This document shows positions 31,852 through 40,700 of a stretch of DNA of 64,000 nucleotides, one piece after another. The position numbers and the translations under genes were made by a program. The notes under the pieces are model-generated. The model saw only the letters and a program-made list of their open reading frames with translations. It was not told the DNA's origin and did no database searches. The stretch's first letter is position 1; each line of letters opens with the position of its first letter. The DNA comes from JBEKIK01 sp963838495. GTDB taxonomy: Bacteria > Planctomycetota > Planctomycetia > Pirellulales > Thermoguttaceae. The DNA is taken from the NCBI GenBank assembly GCA_963838495.1, contig CAWIRC010000001.1:434001-498000 (forward strand), read 5' to 3'.

Positions 31852-32334
31852 ATGGAACAAGCCATTCAGTTTACACTCAATGACAAGCCAGTCAGCATTA
31901 CCGCGGACGGCGACCGCAAACTCCTTTGGGTGCTGCGCTCGGACCTTGGGCTGACCGGCTCGAAGTTCGGGTGCGGGCAGAGCTATTGCGGCACCTGCAC
32001 GGTCCTTGTGGACGGTGAGCCCATGCGGTCTTGCTCCACCCCGTTAAAGGACGTGCAGGGCACCGAGGTGGTCACGATCGAAGGGCTGGCCAAAAATGGC
32101 ACTCTGCACCCGGTACAAAAGGCGTTCATCGAGCACGACGCCTTCCAGTGCGGCTTTTGCACGCCGGGCATGATCCTTCAGGCGGTCGCCCTGCTGCGCA
32201 AAAATCCCAACCCCAACCGCGCCGAAATCATCAATTCCATGGACCTCAACCTTTGCCGCTGCGGGGCACATACAAGAATCATCGCGGCCATAGAATCGGC
32301 GGCCCGCAGTTTGAAAGGAGCGCCGACGCCATGA
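31852..32334 (+). CDS. 2Fe-2S subunit of a molybdenum hydroxylase (IorA-like)
   Basis: The 160-residue electron-transfer subunit carries two 2Fe-2S centres. The first, in a plant-ferredoxin-like domain, uses the cysteines of GSKFGCGQSYCGTCTVLVDG and the later SCSTPL. The second uses FQCGFCTPGMI and NLCRCGAHTRI. ATG 31852 has AAAGGAGACGCC upstream, a good ribosome-binding site. The stop overlaps the start of the large subunit in ATGA fashion. Such subunits pass electrons from the molybdenum site of isoquinoline/aldehyde oxidoreductases to an acceptor. There is no signal peptide, so export would have to occur with its Tat-bearing partner, as known for this family. Confidence 0.93.
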   Translation: MEQAIQFTLNDKPVSITADGDRKLLWVLRSDLGLTGSKFGCGQSYCGTCTVLVDGEPMRSCSTPLKDVQGTEVVTIEGLAKNGTLHPVQKAFIEHDAFQCGFCTPGMILQAVALLRKNPNPNRAEIINSMDLNLCRCGAHTRIIAAIESAARSLKGAPTP

Positions 32335-34490
32335 AAGACGAATATTTGAAGTTGGATTTCAGCGATACATCAGCGACTCTCACCACCGATCGCCGCGAAT
32401 TTCTCAAGATCTTTGGCGGGGGAATTCTGGTCCTTGTTGCCCTAAGCGAGAGCGAATTGCTTGCCCAGGGTAGGGGCGGCGGCTTCGGCCGGCAACTCCC
32501 CTCGGACCTTAACGCCTTTATCAAGATCGGCGAAGACGGTCGCGTATCCTGCTTTACCGGCAAGATCGAAATGGGCCAGGGCATCGTCACCTCGCTGGCC
32601 CAAATGCTCGCCGACGAACTGAAAGTGCCGCTGGAGAGCGTGGACATGGTCATGGGCGACACCGACCTCTGCCCCTGGGACATGGGGACCTTCGGATCGA
32701 TGAGCACGCGATTTTTTGGCCCTGCCCTTCGCGCCGCCGCTGCCGAAGCCCACGCGGTGCTCCTGCAACTGGCCGAAGAGCGCCTCCAGACACCCGCCGA
32801 ACAACTAAAGGCCGAAAACGGCGCCGTTTTTGTTAAGGATCATCCCGAAAAAAAGGCCACTTATGCCGAGTTGACCGAAGGCAAACGCATCGAGCGCAAA
32901 TTGGACAAGAAAGCCGCTCTGGAATCCGTTTCCGAGTTTACGGTCATGGGAAAACCAACCCTAAGACGCGACGCGATGGACAAGGTGACCGGCAAGGCAA
33001 AATACGCGGCCGACATCCGCGTGCCCGGCATGCTCTCGGCGGCGATATTAAGGCCGCCTGCTCATGGCGCCAAACTTCAAAGCGTAGATACATCCGAAGC
33101 CGAGCGCCTGCCGGGCATTCACATTGTCAAAGAAGGCGACATGGTAGCCGCGCTCCACGAGCATCCGGACATTGCCGCGTCGGCCCTGAGCATGGTTAAA
33201 GCCCAGTTCGACCAAGCGCAAGCCGAGGTGGATGACAAAACCATTTTCGATCATCTCTTGAAAGTCGCGCCCAAGGGCCGGACTGTGGCCAGCAAAGGCG
33301 ATCTGAAACGCGGCGCGGAATTGGCGTCGGAGGTGATTGAGGCGACCTACTTGAACAGTTACGTATCGCACGCCCCAATGGAGCCGCACGCCGCATTGGC
33401 GCAGATCGAAGGCGATAAGATTACAGTGTGGGCCTCCACGCAAAATCCATTCGGCTTGAAGGAAGAGCTTGCCCGGCAGCTAAAAATGGATTCCGCCAAA
33501 ATTCGCGTAATAACGCCTTTTGTGGGCGGGGGTTTCGGCGGCAAAACGAACAATCAGCAGGCCATCGAGGCAGCGATCCTGGCCAAGACGATCGGCAAAC
33601 CCGTGCAGGTCGCTTGGAACCGGGCCGAAGAGTTCTTTTACGACACCTTCCGGCCGGCTGCCGTGGTGAAGATCCGCTCGGGCGTGGACGGAGATGGCCG
33701 CATCGTGCTGTGGGATTACCACGTTTACTTCGCGGGTGAGCGGGGCGCCCAGCAGTTTTACGACGTACCCAATCACGCCACGGTCACGTGCGGAAGCGGC
33801 TGGGGCACCGAGCCCGGCACTCATCCATTTATGACAGGCGCTTGGCGAGCCCCGGGCAACAACACCAACACATTCGCCAGGGAATCGCAAATCGACATGA
33901 TGGCCGCGAAGGCGGGAGCCGATCCTGTGGACTTCCGCCTGAAGAACTTGACCGACAAGCGGATAATCGGCGTCCTCAAGACCGCGGCGGAGAAATTCGG
34001 CTGGGCGCCGAAGAATGCTCCAAGCGGCCGCGGCTTCGGCGTTGCCTGCGGCACCGACGCCGGGGCCTTCGTGGCATGGATTGCCGAGGTGGAAGTGGAC
34101 AAAACCTCCGGCAAAATTCAAGTCAAGCGCGTAGTTTGCGCCCAGGACATGGGGATTGTGATAAATCCCGAAGGGGCCAAGATCCAAATGGAAGGCTGCA
34201 TCACGATGGGTTTAGGTTATGCCCTGGCCGAAGAGATCCGCTTCAAGGGCGGCGAGGTGCACGACCTCAATTTCGGCAGCTACAAGCTCCCGCGGTTCTC
34301 TTGGCTTCCCCAAATCGAAACGGTGCTCGTCGACGACCAGGACTTGTCTCCCCAAGGAGGAGGCGAACCGGCGATCATCGGCATGGGCGCGGTTCTGGCC
34401 AACGCGGTCTTTGATGCCACCGGCGCCCGGCTGTTCCAGCTCCCTATGACTCCCAAACGGGTCAAGGAGGCGATCGCCCATCAGGCATGA
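32331..34490 (+). CDS. Molybdopterin-dependent aldehyde/isoquinoline oxidoreductase large subunit, Tat-exported
   Basis: The 719-residue subunit starts at ATG 32331, not at the far-upstream open frame. Residues 20-45 form a twin-arginine signal (TDRREFLKIFGGGILVLVAL). Molybdopterin-binding motifs of the xanthine dehydrogenase family follow: FTGKIEMGQGIVTSLAQM, FVGGGFGGKTNNQQAIEAA, FMTGAWRAPGNNTNTFARES, CAQDMGIVINPEGAKIQMEG and the end SPQGGGEPAIIGMGAVLANAVFDATG, with the likely catalytic glutamate in GEP. The single-chain arrangement and Tat signal match IorB-like periplasmic enzymes. The usual cytochrome c acceptor gene and maturation factors are absent nearby. The substrate is unknown. The operon fills the space between attachment-site copies 2 and 3. 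Confidence 0.93.
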   Translation: MKDEYLKLDFSDTSATLTTDRREFLKIFGGGILVLVALSESELLAQGRGGGFGRQLPSDLNAFIKIGEDGRVSCFTGKIEMGQGIVTSLAQMLADELKVPLESVDMVMGDTDLCPWDMGTFGSMSTRFFGPALRAAAAEAHAVLLQLAEERLQTPAEQLKAENGAVFVKDHPEKKATYAELTEGKRIERKLDKKAALESVSEFTVMGKPTLRRDAMDKVTGKAKYAADIRVPGMLSAAILRPPAHGAKLQSVDTSEAERLPGIHIVKEGDMVAALHEHPDIAASALSMVKAQFDQAQAEVDDKTIFDHLLKVAPKGRTVASKGDLKRGAELASEVIEATYLNSYVSHAPMEPHAALAQIEGDKITVWASTQNPFGLKEELARQLKMDSAKIRVITPFVGGGFGGKTNNQQAIEAAILAKTIGKPVQVAWNRAEEFFYDTFRPAAVVKIRSGVDGDGRIVLWDYHVYFAGERGAQQFYDVPNHATVTCGSGWGTEPGTHPFMTGAWRAPGNNTNTFARESQIDMMAAKAGADPVDFRLKNLTDKRIIGVLKTAAEKFGWAPKNAPSGRGFGVACGTDAGAFVAWIAEVEVDKTSGKIQVKRVVCAQDMGIVINPEGAKIQMEGCITMGLGYALAEEIRFKGGEVHDLNFGSYKLPRFSWLPQIETVLVDDQDLSPQGGGEPAIIGMGAVLANAVFDATGARLFQLPMTPKRVKEAIAHQA

Positions 34491-34506
34491 ATGTTAGAAT
34501 GACTTA

Positions 34507-34541
34507 GTGCCCGTTTAGACCGGGAGCTTGCTCCCGGTTAG
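34507..34541. repeat. Dispersed palindromic repeat, family 2
   Basis: GTGCCCGTTTAGACCGGGAG-CTTG-CTCCCGG has a 7-bp stem and a four-base loop. Related copies with the leader TAGCGCCCGTTT lie at 50187-50216 and 57479-57513. It follows the oxidoreductase operon and may act as a terminator-like hairpin. Confidence 0.65.
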
Positions 34542-34679
34542 GGTCGCGTCTACCAATTGTACCGCGTTTTCTAGGCAAAAACGGCAATCATTTAAGAAAG
34601 CCTGCAAATGTGATCGAAAGGTGTAAAATTATCATAATCGCCGGGAAAAACGGACTTTTTGGCGAGTTATTTACATATT

Positions 34680-34726
34680 TCGACAAGCTGGAGGTCACAG
34701 GTTCCAGCCCCGTAGCGCCCACTTGA
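34680..34726 (+). repeat. Attachment-site copy 3 (diverged)
   Basis: TCGACAAGCTGGAGGTCACAG through GCGCCCACTTG matches the tRNA-Val 3' half with one change (TTCGAG to TTCCAG in the T loop). It lies 38 bp past the end of the giant surface-protein gene and marks the outer boundary of the integrated region. Confidence 0.82.
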
Positions 34727-34763
34727 TTTTAGTCTTGTTCTATTTCAGGCTTGCCTAATTGCG

Positions 34764-37700
34764 TCAAGCCGTCCAGTTTTCCGATGTCTGCTCCAGCCAG
34801 GCCTCTTGGTTCTGCATAACCTTGTCGATTGCCGCTAGTTCCTCGCCTGCATCGGTTTGTGTCAGGATGTTTTCTTCATCTTGTATGTCCGATCCTTTAG
34901 TGTCAGTTAGGGGCTGTGGATAATTCGACGCGCCGAGCCGAGCGGAGCTAAAAACTATATCTTTGCTTGTGATGTCTGAAATATTCGAGCCCTCGGCTAG
35001 ACTCGCGCCGTCTGTTCCGGTCGATTTTTTCTTCGAATCGACGTCAACTGATAATGCATTCGACTGCGATTGAGAGGAACCGGAGCCGATGATTATTGAT
35101 TGCATCAAATGGGAATTCGTAAAGGTCTTCAAGGTTTTGTCGTACATGTATCCGCCCACGTAATACGTGCCAGGGGCGAAACCCGTCAGATTGAAAGTGT
35201 ACGAACCGGTGCCATTCGCGGCGGCAACTTTGTTGACTTCAATCCAGTGATCGTTGCCGTTCCATAACGTGGTGTCCTGGTCCAGGCACAAAGTGATTAC
35301 GCTGCTGGCCGATACGTTGGCGGCCGTCCACGTAATGGTCATGGAATTTCCGGGAGTGTAAGTCCCCGACGTGGGACTATTCAGGCCGAGAGACGGCGTA
35401 GGTATTTTAATCGGCGCAGTAAGATGGGCATTGGTAAAGACGTGCGAAGCCTTGTCGTACATGTATCCGCCCACGTAATACGTGCCTGGGGCGAAACCCG
35501 TCAGGTTGAAAGTGTACGAACCGGTACCGTTCGCGGCGGCAACTTTGTCGACTTCAATCCAGTGATCGTTGCCGTTCCATAACGTGGTGTCCTGGTCCAG
35601 GCACAAAGTGATTACGCTGCTGGCCGATACGTTGGCGGCCGTCCACGTAATGGTCATGGAATCTCCGGGAGCGTATGTACCCGACGTGGGACTGTTCAGG
35701 GCGAAAGACGGCGAAGGTATTTTAATCGGCGCCGTAAGATGGGCGTTGGTAAAGACGTGCGAAGCCTTGTCGTACATGTATCCGCCCACGTAATAAGTGC
35801 CAGGAGCAATTCCCGATGGATCGAAGGTATAATTGCCGTTGCCGTTGGCGGCGGCGACCTTGTTGACCTCGATCCATTTCTCATTGCCGTTCCACAAGGT
35901 TGTGTCCTGGTCCAGGCACAAAGTGACTACATCATTGGGTGAAACGTTGCCGGCGTTCCACGTGATCGTGATATCCTGTCCCGGGGCATATGTTCCGGAC
36001 GTGGGGCCGGTTAGTGTAAATGTTTGGCGCGGAATCGTGATCGGCGCCGTAAGATGAGCGTTGATAAAGACGTGCGACACCTTGTCGTACATGTAACCGC
36101 CCACGTAATAAGTGCCAGGAGCAATTCCCGATGGGTCGAAAGTATAATTGCCATTGCCGTTGGCGGCGGCGACCTTGTCTACTTCGATCCATTTCTCATT
36201 GCCGTTCCACAAAGTAGTGTCCTGGTCCAGGCACAAAGTGATTACATCGTTGGCCGACACGCTCGCGGCAGTCCAATTGATCGTAATGTCTTGTCCGGGG
36301 GCATATGTTCCGGACGTCGGACCGGTCAGAGCGAACGACGGAGCCGGGCCCGTCTGCGTTGACGTTGAACCATTGGTCGATGCGCCGCTCGACTTGATGT
36401 TGTAGGGCGGATCGAAGTTGCCCACGACCGGCATCGCGTAATTGTTGCCGAACTTGGCGAACAGGTCGGGTCCCAGCGGAGTCTGCGTAAACTTACGGCC
36501 CGGGGAACTAAATACGGTGACAACACCGGGCGTGGGCGCCGCAAAATTCGATAAGAACCAGAACCATTCCGAGGCCTGCGTGCCCGTGGCGCCGCTGCCG
36601 TCGGGTGTATACACGCCTACGTCGGTAATGCCGTCCTGGTCCATATCGGCCGCGACCGGGCGCGTAAGTGCACCCAATTGCGGCAGGCCGGTGCCAAACA
36701 AGGAAAATGATTGGACGGTGGAGCTGTAATTGCCTCCGTTCCACAACTGGAAGTAGAAGATGCCGTCGTGATATGTCCCCAGGTCCACATGGCCGTTGCC
36801 GTCGAGGTCGCCCACAAAAGGATAGCCCCTGATGGCCCCGATGAATCGGGCGTCGCCGGCATCAATAAAGCCGTTGCGGTTCGTGTCGAAATACCAGGTC
36901 GTGCCGTCGTACAGCCCGATCTCGTCGCCGTTGGCGGCGTTGCCGTCGAAATTGCCGGCTACGGGTTCGGCATTGAAGGGTTTGCCATTGGTGTTTAGCG
37001 GCTGGACAATAGTGTTTATCACGCCTGCGGCGTCGGTGAGGAACATCCAGCGATAAACGCCGTTGGTGTCTCTTCCGTAAGCAGCTAATTTTGAGAAGCC
37101 ATTGGGCGTACCGGCCTCGTTTATATATGGCGCTCCAAAATTGCCCGCGAAAATTTCGTCGCTGGTATAACCCAGGCTGTAAACAAGATCGCGATTGACA
37201 TAATCAGTGTTGGTCGAATCGAAGAGCAAGTTTCCGTTGGTGTCGATATACTCGTTTCCGCCGCTCCAGGTGCCGATCTCGGGCCGGCTGTCGACGGTGA
37301 AGCGGGCGACGAAGTCGCCGCCGGGCACGCCGTCGCCGCTGGGGAAACTGGGAACTTCCTGCGGTTCGCTGGCGTTGCTTTCTCCGTCCAGGTGATTGCC
37401 GGCCAGGTCCTGAATCTCGTCGCTGATTGTAAGCGTGAAGCGGTCGTCGGGCAGCGGCTTGGCGAAAATCAACTGCACCGTGGCCGTTGCCGGAGATCCT
37501 GCCACCGGCGGATTGTTGGTGACGATGATCTGCTGGATGGGAATGATTCCGTTGGCGTCGCCCTTCAATTGGTAAATGCCGGGCGTCTCGGCAATTTCCA
37601 GCTTGAGCGCGTCGGCTAGGAACTGGGCAATGCGGGCAGGCAGATCCTGGAAACTTATCACCAATGAATTCACCAGCGGCGTGGGTCCCTGGGATGCATT

Positions 37701-40700
37701 GTCCGTCTTCAGGTCGTTGAACAAGTGGTATGTGCTGTTGACGCTGTTGATTTGTACGTTGGTGACTTGCGGGCCCTGGGTGTCCAGGAAGATCTGCAAT
37801 TGCTGGGATAACTGAATGCTCCCGGGCGGGGTTGGGTTGACATTCCCCGCCGGGTCTTCAGCCGTGACAAAGAATGTCCGTAAGCCGTCCAACGGGAACG
37901 GCGCGGCGTTCAGGTTTACGTCCGACGTGGCCTCCCAATAGCCGTTCGGATACTGGTTGGTGCCGTCCAGTGGTATCGCCGTTGTCATGGCTATTTGGAA
38001 GTCTATAGCCGGGTCAAAGATTCCATTGCCGTATGGGAAGCCCGGCTGGGGCGCGTCGACGTATATACGGATCACCGCGTCGGCCTCGGCCGTGCCCCAG
38101 AACGTGGGCAGTGTCGTGCTGGTGATCAGATCGACCAGTGTCGGCTGGTTGAAGCCCACTCCGGTATCGCTGACTAGTCCGCTGTTGGGCACGTTGGGTT
38201 GCCCGAACATGACGGGCGGCGGCACCGTGTCGATAAATACTTCCAAGGCCAGGCTGCGGTCGCCGAAACCGGTTTGCGTGGGAGTGGCCGGATCGATCAT
38301 CTGCACGCGGGCGGTAAGGAAGTGGCTGCCGTCGGTGAGCACGGGCGTGGTGAACACGTACACACCTTCCTGGGCTGTAGCCACGGCATATCCCAAGGGC
38401 GTCTGCGGCGCCGTGTTGTTCTGCGGCGGAGTCGATCCCTCGTCGAATATGGCGATGCGGTATCCGGGAGCGAGCGTGGTAGCCTGGAACGGAATTACAA
38501 TGGTGACACCAGTTACCGGCGGCGGGATTTCGTCAGTTCCATTGCCGGGCAAATCGTGGAGGAATATTCCATCGTCGAGGCGGATGTAAATAGTCGGGGT
38601 GTTGTCGCGGGTGACGTTGTCGTTTTGCGAGCGGCCGCTGTCGAGGCTCTCGATTATAAATGAATTGCCCGCGGTCGGCGCGGCCGTCAAGCCGGCCGAG
38701 ACCGTAAAGGTATGTGTGGCGCCGACGTACCCGGTAATCGTCACCCGCTGTCCGGCGAGCTGCCCCGAGGTAAAGGTCAAGTAGCGGCCGTTGTAAAAAT
38801 TGTTTACTGTTGACAATGTCCCGCCTACGGGCGAAGTAATTGCCGTATTGCCGGAAAACGAAGTGGTTGTGGACGGCCCGGCCGCAATTGTGTCCAAAAT
38901 CACCACGTCGTCCAGTTCCAGGTTTTGCGGCACCGGCGGCGGCGTGTCGATGATCGTCACGTCGTAGGCGTTTACCACGGCGCTGGGTCCTTCGCCGGGC
39001 AGTTGGCCGAACACGTGCAGGAAATAACTCTGCCCGGCCACCGCCGGAATGCGGACGCGGGCGTTGGCCGTCGCGCCCACGGCGCCGAATGTCCCCGGGG
39101 CGGTTGCAATCACGTTGCCGTTGACATCCAGCGCCTGGAGATTCAAGTTGCCGCCGGCCGGCAACAACGCCGTGCTGAAGATCTTGAAATACACCTGGAA
39201 ATCGAGCGTACCGGTGGTCTGGGCAACCACACGATAATAATCGTTGTCGCTGGGCACACCGGGAAATTCGGTATAATTTGGAAAGATCGATGCATGCTGG
39301 ATCTGGAGCGTCGAACCCGAGCCGACAAACGCGGCATTCGCCTGGTATTCGTTGGGTTCGTTGAGGTCCGGGCCCATGATGAGCAGATTGGGTTGGCCGT
39401 CGATCGTGGCGACGTTGGGCGACACGACCTGAATGTTTACGTAGTTGATGTCTGGATCGGCCTTGGGGCCGGCGCCTGTGGGATTCTCGAAGACGCGCAC
39501 CGTGCCCGAGGTGAAATTAGCGCCGCGGTTGACCACCACGAAGGTGGTGGACGGCAGGGTTGTCCCGCCTGCGCCTTGGATTACCAGGGCGTTGTTTTCG
39601 CCCGACGCATCGCCGCCGCCGTCCACGTAAACGACAAGGTTGTTCACTCCGGTGCCATCGCCCGTAAAGGCCGGCACTCCGGCTGCCGGGATCACCTGGA
39701 AGGTGTCCTGGCCGAGCAGTCCCAGCGCTGTGAGCACCTGAATTGTGGGATCGAGCAGAACTGTTTTCAGCGGATTGATGTTGTAGGCGAACACCTGCGC
39801 GGTGCGGGCGCCCTTGTCGATTACGAACAGATCGCGCGAATTGGTGCCCTGGACAATTACTTTATCGGTGTTGCCCACCGTTCCGACAGCGCCGGCGCCG
39901 CCGGTGATCAGGAAAGTCCCGTTTACGGTGGTAAAGTTGAACACGGTGCTGAGTCCGGCCAACTGGAATGTGCCCGCACTCGCGCCGGTGGGGGTGTACG
40001 TGATGACGTCGTCGTGAACCGTCCCGTTAACGGTCATACCGAAGGTGGCGGCGTCGAGATTGGCGACTTCCACGCCGATAAGCGTTACGGTGCCGCCGTA
40101 GCCCGTGATCGTGGTGTCTGTGGGCACGGTGCTGTCGGCCAGGTTGACCGTAACCAGCCCCGTTGCGCCGGTAAGGTTCAAGATGTTGCTGGAGCTGTGC
40201 TCGTCGCCTTCCAGTACAACATTGGTATACGGCAGCGGCCCGGCGAGTTTAAAAGTGTCGTCGCCCGCCAGGCCGACAAGCCTTAAGTTCTGAATCGCAG
40301 TCGCCACAATCGGCTGCCGGCTGTTGAGATGCACGGTACCGGTCGTGGCATCGACCTGGAACAAATCGTTGGCCGCCGTTCCGTTGGCGATAAGCGTGTT
40401 GGTGCCGGCCAGGCCGTTAACCGTCAGTACCGAACCTGCTCCAAGATTCTGATAATCCAGTCCCAGCAGGTTGTTAACCTTGAACGTACCGGCATTGTCG
40501 GCAACCCCTGGCGTGTGTATGAACGTGTCGTTGTTCGCTGAGCCGTTGACCGTCAGGTTATCGGAGCCCGACTGGCCGTCGTAGATCGCCTGCTCCGCGC
40601 CGCCCGGTGATGATATGTAACTGAAGGACGAACCGACAACCGTCAGTATGAAGGGCGTAATGGAGATTATCGAATTGTTAGGAGTGCCAGTCGAGTCGTT

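Noticed and set aside
35090..36350. Regular repeats that might suggest a CRISPR array
   Set aside because: The period is 315 bp and the repeats are coding, in frame and without short unique spacers. No CRISPR array was found in the window.
38925..40286. 453-codon open frame on the plus strand, and many other long plus-strand frames between 34800 and 49700
   Set aside because: They are antisense shadows of the giant protein gene. The GC-rich repetitive codons leave the complement open, and the translations have no protein-like content and no ribosome-binding sites.
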